A stretch of DNA of 64,000 nt from Actinomycetospora chibensis. Lineage in GTDB: Bacteria > Actinomycetota > Actinomycetes > Mycobacteriales > Pseudonocardiaceae. Shown piece after piece: positions 35,340 through 43,164 of this stretch. Location: assembly GCF_028737215.1 (NCBI RefSeq), contig NZ_JAQZAM010000001.1, positions 62,001 through 126,000 on the forward strand, read 5' to 3'. Position 1 is the stretch's first letter. Every line of letters starts with the position of its first letter. The translations under genes were made by a program, and so were the position numbers. The notes below the pieces were generated by a model. That model saw only the letters and a list, made by a program, of their open reading frames with translations, did not search any database and was not told where the DNA came from.

Positions 35340-36710
35340 ATGAGTGCCTTCACCCTGGAACTGACGCCCGCCCACCACGAGCTGATCCGGCGGACGCACG
35401 CCTTCGCCGAGGACGTCGTCCGGCCGGCCGCGGCGAAGTACGACGCCGCCGAGGAATGCCCCTGGGAGATCGTCGACCGGGCCGCCCGGGAGGGCTTCTA
35501 CAACGCCCTCTTCTACGCCGACCTCATCGCCGACCCGACGGGTCTCTCGCTCCCGCTCTTCCTCGAGGAGATGTTCTGGGGCTGCGCCGGCATCGGGCTC
35601 ACGGTCGTGCTGCCCGCTCTCGCGCTCTCCGCGCTCAACCAGGCCGGCACCCCCGAGCAGCTCGCGCGCTGGGCCCCCGAGATGTTCGGCGAGCCCGGCG
35701 ACATCAAGCTCGCCGCGCTCGCCGTGTCCGAGCCCCAGGGCGGCAGCGACGTCGCCAACCTGCAGACCCGCGCCCGCAAGGAGGGCGACGAGTGGGTGCT
35801 CGACGGCGAGAAGATCTGGATCGGCAACGGCGGGATCGCCGACGTCACGATCGTCAACGCCGTCGTCGACCCCGAGCTCGGCACCAAGGGCCAGGCGATG
35901 TTCGTGGTCCCCAAGGACACCCCGGGCATGGAGCAGGTCCGTCGGCTGCGCAAGCTCGGGCACCGGGCGTCGCACACCGCCGAGCTGCGCTTCGAGAGCT
36001 GCCGCATCCCGGCCGAGAACCTCCTGGGGGGAGAGGACAAGCTCGAGCACAAGCTCGAGAAGGCGCGGCGGGGCGAGGGCAAGCCCGCGGCGCTCGGCAC
36101 GTTCGAGCAGACGCGACCGATGGTCGCCGCCATGGCGCTCGGTGTGGCGCGGGCGTCGTTCGAGTACGCCTGCTCCTACGCCCGGCAGCGCGAGGCCTTC
36201 GGCGGCCCGATCATCGGCAACCAGGGCGTCTCGTTCCCGCTCGCCGACCTCGCCGCCGACATCGACGCCGCGCGGCTCCTGACCTGGCGAGCGTCGTGGA
36301 TGGCCGCCAACGGCGTGCCGTTCCAGGCCGGCGAGGGCTCGATGTCGAAGCTCAAGGCCTCCGAGGTCGCCGTGCGTGCCGCCGAGCAGGCCGTCCAGAC
36401 CTGCGGCGGGTGGGGCTACGTCGACGACCTCCCGGTCGAGAAGTGGTACCGCGACGCGAAGCTCTACACGATCTTCGAGGGCACGAGCGAGATCCAGCGG
36501 ATGGTCATCGGACGCACGCTGACCGACCCCGAGGCCACCGACACTCCGCTGCACCACCACCTGCCCGGCGACCGGGGCGGCGTGAGCCGGAAGTTCGGGC
36601 ACGGGTCGCTCGCCCGCGCCCGGGCCGGGGAGGCCTTCATGCGGCTCGCGAAGAAGGCGCCCGACTCCGTGTTGCGGCTCGGCGGGAAGCTCGCCTCCCC
36701 CGGCGCGTGA
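35340..36710 (+). CDS. Acyl-CoA dehydrogenase
   Basis: 456 residues, FAD-dependent alpha,beta-dehydrogenation of an acyl-CoA. Landmarks: AALAVSEPQGGSDVANLQT (FAD/substrate loop), YARQREAFGGPI, CGGWGYVDDLP and YTIFEGTSEIQRMVIGR, which holds the usual Glu catalytic base. It has a C-terminal extension of about 45 residues (GVSRKFGHGSLARARAGEAF) beyond short-chain enzymes. Substrate chain length cannot be set from sequence. ATG start, monocistronic-looking, with its own operator-like region. Confidence 0.92.
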   Translation: MSAFTLELTPAHHELIRRTHAFAEDVVRPAAAKYDAAEECPWEIVDRAAREGFYNALFYADLIADPTGLSLPLFLEEMFWGCAGIGLTVVLPALALSALNQAGTPEQLARWAPEMFGEPGDIKLAALAVSEPQGGSDVANLQTRARKEGDEWVLDGEKIWIGNGGIADVTIVNAVVDPELGTKGQAMFVVPKDTPGMEQVRRLRKLGHRASHTAELRFESCRIPAENLLGGEDKLEHKLEKARRGEGKPAALGTFEQTRPMVAAMALGVARASFEYACSYARQREAFGGPIIGNQGVSFPLADLAADIDAARLLTWRASWMAANGVPFQAGEGSMSKLKASEVAVRAAEQAVQTCGGWGYVDDLPVEKWYRDAKLYTIFEGTSEIQRMVIGRTLTDPEATDTPLHHHLPGDRGGVSRKFGHGSLARARAGEAFMRLAKKAPDSVLRLGGKLASPGA

Positions 36711-36738
36711 CGAAAAGGCTCCCGGAGATGATGGCCGG

Positions 36739-38205
36739 GTGACCTCCTCCCGGCCCGTGGGGCGCCGCGCGCGGTCCGCGACCGCGGAGGAGGACGCGGG
36801 CGACGACGCGGTGACCGGTCCGATCGAGGTGCCGCCTGACCGACCGCCCCGCCGGCGAGCGGGGGGATCTGCTGACGTTCAACCTCAGCGTGGCCCCCGG
36901 GCTGACCCACCCCGGCCGACGCGCCGGCGACGCGCGGACGCGCCCCTCGAGGCGAGTCACGGCCACGGGCACGGGCACGGGCACGGCGGGGGCTCGCTGG
37001 ATGGTGCGTCGGCCACGCGGGTGCGACGGCTCCTGGCCCTGCTGCTCGTGCCCTGCGGGCTGGCGGTGCTGTTGGGCCTCGTGGTGCTCGCCCCGTCCCC
37101 GTCCGAGTACGCCCGGGTGGCGGAACGGGCCGCGACCGGCCAGGGCGCGCCCGGGCTCGGGTCCCAGACCCCGGTCGACGCCGAGGTCCTGCGCGCCGCC
37201 GGGGAGTCCGACTGCACCGACCCCAACCTGCCCTCCCCCGGCGAGGGCGAGGGCTGTGTCGCGGTGACGCTGCGCCTGCAGGACGGGCCGGCGGCCGGGA
37301 GCACGATCGTCACCCTGGCGCCGACCACCCCCGGCTCGCCGCGCTTCGCCGTCGGCGACGCCGTCGTGCTCGGCTGGGCCGGCGGGGACCCGACGGACGC
37401 CCTGGGCTACACGATCGTCGACTTCCAGCGCGGCCAGCCGCTGCTCCTGCTCGGCGGTCTCTTCGCGCTCGCGGTGCTGCTGCTCGGCCGCTGGCAGGGC
37501 CTCGCCGCGCTCGTCGCCCTGGGCGCGACGCTCGGGGTGCTCGCGGTCTTCGTCCTGCCCGCCCTGGCCACCGGGGGCCCGCCGGTCCCGGTCGCGCTCA
37601 CAGCGTCCGGGCTGATCGTCGGCATCGTTCTGCCGCTGACGCACGGCCTCTCGGCCCGCACGGCGACCGCGGCGCTCGGCACGCTCGCGAGCCTCGGGCT
37701 CATCGGCGTCCTCGCCCTGCTCTTCGCCGCGCTGTCGCGCCTCACCGGTCTCGGCGAGGAGGCCTCGGAGCTCGCCGGGTTGGTGGGACCGGGGCTCGAC
37801 CTGCGCGGGCTGCTGCTCGCGGGCGTGATCATCGGCGCGCTCGGGGTGCTCGACGACGTCACCGTCACCCAGACCAGCGCCGTCTGGGAGCTGCACCGCG
37901 CGAACCCGGCCGCGCGGCTCGCCGACCTCTATGGTGCCGCCATGCGTGTCGGTCGTGATCACGTCGCCTCGGCGGTGAACACGCTCGTTCTCGCCTACGC
38001 CGGGGCGGCGCTGCCCCTGCTGCTGCTGTTCGCGCTGGCGGGCCGGGGTCTCGGTGACCTGCTCACCGCGGAGGACGTGGCGCAGGAGGTCGTACGGACG
38101 CTGGTGGGCAGCATCGGCCTGGTCGCCTCGGTCCCGTTGACGACCGTCCTCGCCGCCGTCGTCGTCCGTGCCGTCAGCCCCAGCACCCGGAGCCCTGCCG
38201 CATGA
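36739..38205 (+). CDS. YibE/F family multi-pass membrane protein
   Basis: Up to 488 residues. After a basic disordered N-terminus comes a His/Gly run (HGHGHGHG at about residue 75), common in actinobacterial YibE/F proteins, then one membrane helix, an extracytoplasmic domain with a Cys pair, and about seven membrane helices with GVLDDVTVTQTSAVWEL, the family core. The GTG at 36739 is the earliest start, but the first 60 residues cover a 42-bp element also found at 588-629, so the true start may be later (GTG 37021 would drop the His run). Transport role unknown. Confidence 0.8.
   Translation: MTSSRPVGRRARSATAEEDAGDDAVTGPIEVPPDRPPRRRAGGSADVQPQRGPRADPPRPTRRRRADAPLEASHGHGHGHGHGGGSLDGASATRVRRLLALLLVPCGLAVLLGLVVLAPSPSEYARVAERAATGQGAPGLGSQTPVDAEVLRAAGESDCTDPNLPSPGEGEGCVAVTLRLQDGPAAGSTIVTLAPTTPGSPRFAVGDAVVLGWAGGDPTDALGYTIVDFQRGQPLLLLGGLFALAVLLLGRWQGLAALVALGATLGVLAVFVLPALATGGPPVPVALTASGLIVGIVLPLTHGLSARTATAALGTLASLGLIGVLALLFAALSRLTGLGEEASELAGLVGPGLDLRGLLLAGVIIGALGVLDDVTVTQTSAVWELHRANPAARLADLYGAAMRVGRDHVASAVNTLVLAYAGAALPLLLLFALAGRGLGDLLTAEDVAQEVVRTLVGSIGLVASVPLTTVLAAVVVRAVSPSTRSPAA
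36856..36897. repeat. Copy 2 of the 42-bp dispersed element
   Basis: Matches 588-629 at 34 of 42 positions, including the 13-base GC-rich block at its left end and GTGGCCCC at its right. Here it sits inside the annotated 5' part of the YibE/F gene, which hints that this part may be leader rather than coding. Confidence 0.5.
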
Positions 38206-39689
38206 GCCGCCCCGCCCTGCCCCGCTCCGTCGAGGCCCCGCCGAGCGGCGTGCTCGACACCGCCCGCGCCCTCGTCGTCGCGTCGACCCGCACGGCCGTG
38301 GAGCTCACGCTGCAGGGGCCGACGATCGTGCGGGGCCTCGCCGACCTCGCCCGCACCGGCGCCGGGACGGCCGCCGACCTCAGCCCCCTCGTCGTCGACG
38401 CCCTGCGCGCGCTCCCGCGGCTCGTGCGGCTGCTGGAGCAGCTGGCGCCGGTCGCCTCCGGGCTCCAGCACACGCTCGACGAGATCGCGCCCGACCTCAC
38501 CCGCCTCTCCTACGCCGTCGACGCCCTCGACCGTCTCGCTGGTGCCGTCGACGACCTCCACGCCCTGGCCCGTGCCGTGCCGGCGCTGCAGGCGATCGCC
38601 GGGGCCGCGCCCGACATCCGCGTCCTCGGCGAGGCGGTGCCGGCACTGCAGGAGATCGGCCGGGCCCGCGAGGACATCGCGACCCTCGCGAGCGCCGTGC
38701 CCGCGCTCCAGGAGATCGGCCGGGCCCGCGGCGACATCGCGACCCTCGCGAGCGCCGTGCCCGCGCTCCAGCAGCTCGCCGGGGCCGTCCCCGACATCCA
38801 CGCCCTCGGCGAGGCCGTCCCCGCGCTGCAGGAGATCGCCGCGGCCCGCGAGTCCATCGCGACGCTCGCGAGCGCCGTGCCCGCGCTCCAGCAGATCGCC
38901 GGCGCCGCGCCCGACATCCGCGCGCTCGGCGAGGCCGTCCCCGCGCTCCAGGAGATCGCCGCGGCCCGCGGCGACATCGCCGCCCTCGCGAGCGCCGTGC
39001 CGTCCCTCGAGCGCCTCGGCTACGCCACCGACGACCTGCAGGTCATCGCCAGCGCCGTGCCCGCCCTCCAGCAGATCGGCGAGGCGGCGGGGCAGCTCGA
39101 GACCCTGGCGGGCGCGGTCCCGGCCCTGGAGCGCCTCGCCGGCGCCGTCGGCGACATCGGGACGATCGCGGGCGCCACCGGCACCGTGGAGCGGATCGCC
39201 GGGGGCGTGCCCACCGTCGGACGCCTCGCCGACGCCGTCCCCACCATCGTCCGGTTGGCCGAGGCGATCCCGACGCTCGAGACCCTCGGCGGCGCGGTGG
39301 ACGACCTGCACGCGCTCGGTACCGCCGTCACCGATCTCCACCACCTCGCCGAGGCCGCCCCGGCCCTGCAGCAGATGGCCGGCGCGGTCGACGAGGTGCG
39401 CAAGCTGACCGGGGCGATCGAGCACGTCGAGGTCCTCGCCCGTCACGCCGACACCACGTTCCCCGACGTCCCGCCGCGCCTGGCCAACCTCGACGCCGGG
39501 CTGTCGACCGCCGCCGGCGAGCTGCAGAAGGTCAGCCCGGACCTGCGCACCCTCGCCGGACGGATCGACAACCTCGACGAGCAGATCAAGGTCCTCGCCG
39601 ACGCCCTCGCGCCGCTGCAGGGCACGACCGAGCGCCTCGGCCGCGTCGTCGACCGCCTGCCCGGGCGCAAGAGGTCGGACGACCGGTAG
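38202..39689 (+). CDS. Long helical repeat protein coupled to YibE/F
   Basis: 495 residues starting in an ATGA overlap with the YibE/F stop. Residues about 108-407 are fifteen 20-residue repeats of type PALQEIAAARGDIATLASAV, each made of two 10-residue halves with hydrophobic spacing and a recurrent Ala-Val-Pro. No signal peptide, no membrane helix. The region after residue 420 (LANLDAGLSTAAGELQKVSP) is coiled-coil-like and the end is basic. This looks like an extended alpha-helical rod or solenoid. No family recognised; the coupling suggests a partner for the membrane protein. Confidence 0.75.
   Translation: MSRPALPRSVEAPPSGVLDTARALVVASTRTAVELTLQGPTIVRGLADLARTGAGTAADLSPLVVDALRALPRLVRLLEQLAPVASGLQHTLDEIAPDLTRLSYAVDALDRLAGAVDDLHALARAVPALQAIAGAAPDIRVLGEAVPALQEIGRAREDIATLASAVPALQEIGRARGDIATLASAVPALQQLAGAVPDIHALGEAVPALQEIAAARESIATLASAVPALQQIAGAAPDIRALGEAVPALQEIAAARGDIAALASAVPSLERLGYATDDLQVIASAVPALQQIGEAAGQLETLAGAVPALERLAGAVGDIGTIAGATGTVERIAGGVPTVGRLADAVPTIVRLAEAIPTLETLGGAVDDLHALGTAVTDLHHLAEAAPALQQMAGAVDEVRKLTGAIEHVEVLARHADTTFPDVPPRLANLDAGLSTAAGELQKVSPDLRTLAGRIDNLDEQIKVLADALAPLQGTTERLGRVVDRLPGRKRSDDR
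38523..39422 (+). repeat. Fifteen in-frame 60-bp tandem repeats
   Basis: The DNA has a strict 60-bp period. Units 38643-38702 and 38703-38762 differ at only a few positions, showing recent duplication or gene conversion, while outer units have diverged. All units keep the frame and encode 20-residue helical modules. Confidence 0.85.
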
Positions 39690-39714
39690 CGCGTCCCGGC
39701 CGAGCCGGCGGGAG

Positions 39715-39790
39715 CTCTCCGGTTCGATCTCTCGACAGTGCCGCCCGTGCGCCCGCTCTGATGACACTCCGGAGAGATCGAGAGGGAGAG
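39715..39790. repeat. Imperfect 26-bp inverted repeat between convergent genes
   Basis: Left CTCTCC, TCGATCTCTC, AGTG (39715-39740) pairs with right CACT, GAGAGATCGA, GGAGAG (39765-39790); two symmetric 3-base mismatches interrupt the stem and the loop is 24 bases. Same setting as the perfect hairpins at 13524 and 24538. Possibly the terminator of the repeat-protein operon. Confidence 0.5.
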
Positions 39791-39835
39791 GTCGCCGATA
39801 GCCCCCTCTGACCGGACGGCGCCGCCGCGAACGCC

Positions 39836-39868
39836 GACGGCCCCCTCGCCGCGCGGGCGAGGGGGCCG
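39836..39868. terminator. Strong 14-bp hairpin before the His-rich secreted protein gene
   Basis: ACGGCCCCCTCGCC and its exact complement flank a 5-base loop. It lies 19 bases beyond the stop of the minus-strand gene that ends at 39887, so it most likely terminates that transcript. Confidence 0.8.
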
Positions 39869-39886
39869 TGGCGTCTTCAGGAGTTC

Positions 39887-40918
39887 CTACTTGCAGGGGT
39901 CTTCGGGCTCCGGCTGGGGCTCGGGGTCCTCGTGGCCGCCGTTGTCGGGCTGCTCGTGGCCACCATCGCTGGGCTGCTCGTGGCCACCGTCCTCCGGCTG
40001 ATCCTGGCCGCCGTCCTCGTGACCGCCGTCCTGTTGACCGCCGTCCTCGTGACCACCGCCGTGCTCACCCTCGGGCACCTCGGGGAGCTCCGGCACCTCG
40101 GGCAGGGTCGGCTCCTCGCACTCGCCCCCGCCGGGGATGACCTCCGGCGCGGTGAGCTCGAAGTCGTAGGTCGTGCTCGGTGTGGAGACGAGGTCCACGC
40201 CTGCGTCGAGCCCGGGGTTACCGCGACCCTGGTTGATCACCAAGCCGGTCACCCTGATGTCGGGCTGGGCGGTGATGAACTCGCTCAGCAGCTTGGTGCC
40301 GTCGTTCGAGCAGGAGCGCTGCCCTTCCTCGATCACGCCCGGAATGGCGCGCGTCGAGCACCACCTGCCGGTTCCGGCCTCGTAGCGATTCCAGACGTTC
40401 GGCTCTGTGCTCTCAGTGGTGTTGTAGATCGGCTCGTAGGTGAGGGTCGAGAAGCCCACCTTCGGGTCGTCGGGGTCGTAGTCGACGACGAGCTGCATGC
40501 TCGGGAACTGGTCTTCGTTGACCGCGCCGTTCTGGTAGGCGGAGTAGGCCGCCGTCGTGATCCAGTCCCCCAGCGGGGAGTTCTCCGCCTTTCCGATGGC
40601 TGCCTTCGCATCGCCGTCCGGCGTCTGGAGCCGCAGCGCAGCGTCGCCTCCGAGGGGCGGAGCCGGGGGCACGAACTCGTCGGAGACCTCGAATGTCCCG
40701 CCCTTCGGGTCGTCCTCGGTTCGCGCGAACGGCGCCAGAGCGCCGTCGGCATCCGGCACGACATATGTCGTGCCCGCCGCCGCGACCGGCAGCGGGACCA
40801 GCGGGTCCGCGTTGCCGGACCCGACCATCGCGACGGCACTGCCGCCGACGATCAGGGCCCCGGTGGCCGCGAGTGCAGCCATCCCCCGACGTCCGAGTTT
40901 CGCCCTGTGAAGACCCAT
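39887..40918 (-). CDS. Secreted protein with His/Gly/Glu-rich tail, unknown
   Basis: 343 residues. A Sec signal peptide is clear: basic MGLHRAKLGRRG, then a hydrophobic core and a likely cut near residue 36. The central domain (DWITTAAYSAYQNG, VVDYDPDDPKVGFSTLTYEP, RWCSTRA) has few Cys and resembles no family I know. The last 75 residues are repeats of GGHE/GGQ with Asp, Glu and Pro, five GGH units, ending DPCK; this could bind divalent metal. GAAAGG precedes the ATG. Base composition is less GC-rich than the neighbours, suggesting transfer. Confidence 0.72.
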   Translation of the reverse strand: MGLHRAKLGRRGMAALAATGALIVGGSAVAMVGSGNADPLVPLPVAAAGTTYVVPDADGALAPFARTEDDPKGGTFEVSDEFVPPAPPLGGDAALRLQTPDGDAKAAIGKAENSPLGDWITTAAYSAYQNGAVNEDQFPSMQLVVDYDPDDPKVGFSTLTYEPIYNTTESTEPNVWNRYEAGTGRWCSTRAIPGVIEEGQRSCSNDGTKLLSEFITAQPDIRVTGLVINQGRGNPGLDAGVDLVSTPSTTYDFELTAPEVIPGGGECEEPTLPEVPELPEVPEGEHGGGHEDGGQQDGGHEDGGQDQPEDGGHEQPSDGGHEQPDNGGHEDPEPQPEPEDPCK

Positions 40919-41065
40919 GTGTGTGATGCCTTTCCGCCCCTTGGGTGATGTGGCCGCCGTCGGGCCACACGCCGAAGTAACGAAGAGGACACGGTGGGGT
41001 GACGAGCGAATCGTCCGAAGGACGTAATTCGATACCGGCGATCAGAGGATCACGCGCGAGGACCC

Positions 41066-41794
41066 TCAGCCCGCTCCCGACGGCAGGGCGGCGCCGGTGT
41101 CCTTCAGCTCGACGCCCGAGAGCTGCAGGCGGAAGGACTCGGTCAGGAGGGCGGCGAGGATTTCCGCGGCGCCCTCGTAGGTCAGACCGTCGGGCGGGCG
41201 GATGTTCGAGACGCAGTTGCGCTCGGAGTCCACGCGCCCCAGCCGCGGCTCGAAGGTCAGGTACGCGCCGAGGGAGTCGGGGGACGACATCCCCGGGCGC
41301 TCGCCGATGAGCACGAGCACCATGCGCCCGCCGAGGGCGACGGCGATCTCGTCGCCCAGCGCCACCCGGGCCTGCTCGGCGACGACCACGGGGGCCACCG
41401 ACCAGCCCTCCAGCCGCGGCAGCAGGGCGTCGACCACCGCCACGGCGTGGTCCTGCACCGCGCGGGCCGAGAGCCCGTCGGAGAGCACGACGACGAGGTC
41501 GTGCTCGCCGGCCTCGAGTCCGTGGTCGGGGGCGAGGCGGCGCCCCAGGTCGGGGCGCTGCAGGTACTCGGCGCGGTCGGCGGCCTGCGAGTGAACGACG
41601 GGCCCGGCCCGCTCGCCGAGCGCGGTGACGATCGCGTCGGCGTCCAGCGCGGTGTGCACGGCGTCGCGGGCCTGCGCGTGGGCGGCGGCGAGGCGGAGGT
41701 TCTCGGCGGTGGACAGGCCGTCGCCGGCGCGTCCGAGACCCACGCGCGCCCGCGTCGCGGCCCGCAGCGCGTCCCAGGGATCGACCTCGCTCAT
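41066..41794 (-). CDS. eutC: Ethanolamine ammonia-lyase small subunit
   Basis: 242 residues, partner of EutB in the adenosylcobalamin-dependent conversion of ethanolamine to acetaldehyde and ammonia. Features: VVVLSDGLSARAVQDHA, LGDEIAVALGGRMVLVLIGERPGMSSPDSLGAYLTFEP (in this order) and RNCVSNIRPPDGL, the cobalamin-contacting stretches of EutC. The ATG overlaps the eutB stop. No microcompartment or EutA reactivase gene is adjacent. Confidence 0.94.
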   Translation of the reverse strand: MSEVDPWDALRAATRARVGLGRAGDGLSTAENLRLAAAHAQARDAVHTALDADAIVTALGERAGPVVHSQAADRAEYLQRPDLGRRLAPDHGLEAGEHDLVVVLSDGLSARAVQDHAVAVVDALLPRLEGWSVAPVVVAEQARVALGDEIAVALGGRMVLVLIGERPGMSSPDSLGAYLTFEPRLGRVDSERNCVSNIRPPDGLTYEGAAEILAALLTESFRLQLSGVELKDTGAALPSGAG

Positions 41795-43164
41795 CCCATC
41801 AACGCCCGGATCGGCTCCGGCACCAGCTGCGGCACGCGACCGGCGTCGTCGAGCAGTCCGACGGACCCCAACCACGCCTCGAACTCGGGCGCCGGCCGCA
41901 GCCCGAGCGTCTGACGGACCTGCAGCACGTCCTGGAACGACAGCGACTGGTAGTTGAGCATGATGTCGTCGCCCCCCGGAACGGTGATCACGAACGAGCA
42001 GCCCGCGGCGCCCAGGGTGAGCAGCAGGGTGTCGGTGTCGTCGGCGTCGGCCTCGGCGTGGTTGGTGTAGCAGACGTCGACGCCCATCGGGACGCCGAGC
42101 AGCTTGCCGCAGAGGTGGTCCTCCAGGCCGGCGCGCAGGATCTGCTTGCCGTCGTAGAGGTACTCCGGGCCGATGAAGCCGACGACGGTGTTGACGAGCA
42201 GCGGGTCGAAGGCCCGGCACACGGCGTAGGCGCGGGCCTCGAGGGTCTGCTCGTCGACGTCGTGGTGGGCGTCGGCCGACAGCGCCGAACCCTGCCCCGT
42301 CTCGAAGTACGTGACGTTGTTGCCGACGGTGCCGCGGTGCAGCTCGGACGCCGCGGCATGGGCCTCGCGCAACTGGTCCAGCGTCACCCCGAAGCCGCGG
42401 TTCGCGGCCTGGGTGCCGGCGACGGACTGGAAGACGAGGTCGACCGGCGCGCCCTGTTCGAGCAGCTCCAGGGTGGTGGTCACGTGGGTGAGCACGCACG
42501 ACTGGATGGGCGCCCCCAGCCGTTGGCGCGCGTCGTCGATCAGCTCGAGCAGCGCGCGCACCGTCGACGGCCGGTCGGTGGCGGGGTTGATGCCCACCAC
42601 CGCGTCGCCGGCGCCGTGCAGCAGCCCGTCCACCAGCGACGCCGTGATGCCGACGGCGTCGTCGGTCGGGTGGTTCGGCTGCAGGCGCGTCGCCAGCCGG
42701 CCCTCGAGGCCGATCGTCGTGCGCAGGCCCGTGACGACACGGGTCTTGCGCCCCACGGCGACCAGGTCGCCGACGCGCATGAGCTTGCTGACCGCCGCCA
42801 CCATCTCGGGCGTGAGCCCCGGCGCGAGGTCGCTCAGCACGGTGCTGTCAGCCTCCCAGGACAGCAGCCAGTCCCGGAAGCCGCCGACGGTCAGCGACCG
42901 CACGGGCGCGAACGCGGCGGCGTCGTGGGAGTCCATGATCAGCCGGGTGACGTCGTCGTCCTCGTAGGGAACGACGGCCTCGTCGAGGAAGTGTGCGAGC
43001 GGCAGGTCGGCGAGCACCGTCTGGGCGGCCACCCGCTCGGCGGCGGACGCGGCGGCCACGCCGGCGAGCACGTCCCCCGAGCGCGCCGGCGTGGCCTTGG
43101 CGAGCAGCTCGCGCAGGTCGGCGAAGCCGTAGGAGTGCCCGCCGAGCGTGGTGGACCAGCTCAT
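41791..43164 (-). CDS. eutB: Ethanolamine ammonia-lyase large subunit
   Basis: 457 residues, the TIM-barrel subunit that binds ethanolamine. It holds GVGVNP-like VVGINPATDRPS, VFQSVAGTQAANRGFGV, NNVTYFETGQGSALSADAHH and FIGPEYLYDGKQI, all strongly conserved in EutB. Length normal. ATG start overlaps the permease stop (ATGA), giving the compact eat-eutB-eutC operon. Confidence 0.96.
   Translation of the reverse strand: MSWSTTLGGHSYGFADLRELLAKATPARSGDVLAGVAAASAAERVAAQTVLADLPLAHFLDEAVVPYEDDDVTRLIMDSHDAAAFAPVRSLTVGGFRDWLLSWEADSTVLSDLAPGLTPEMVAAVSKLMRVGDLVAVGRKTRVVTGLRTTIGLEGRLATRLQPNHPTDDAVGITASLVDGLLHGAGDAVVGINPATDRPSTVRALLELIDDARQRLGAPIQSCVLTHVTTTLELLEQGAPVDLVFQSVAGTQAANRGFGVTLDQLREAHAAASELHRGTVGNNVTYFETGQGSALSADAHHDVDEQTLEARAYAVCRAFDPLLVNTVVGFIGPEYLYDGKQILRAGLEDHLCGKLLGVPMGVDVCYTNHAEADADDTDTLLLTLGAAGCSFVITVPGGDDIMLNYQSLSFQDVLQVRQTLGLRPAPEFEAWLGSVGLLDDAGRVPQLVPEPIRALMG

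Noticed and set aside
38523-39422. Regular 60-bp repeats that could suggest a CRISPR-like array
   Set aside because: Units are contiguous without unique spacers, stay in one reading frame and encode similar peptides, so this is a coding tandem repeat.
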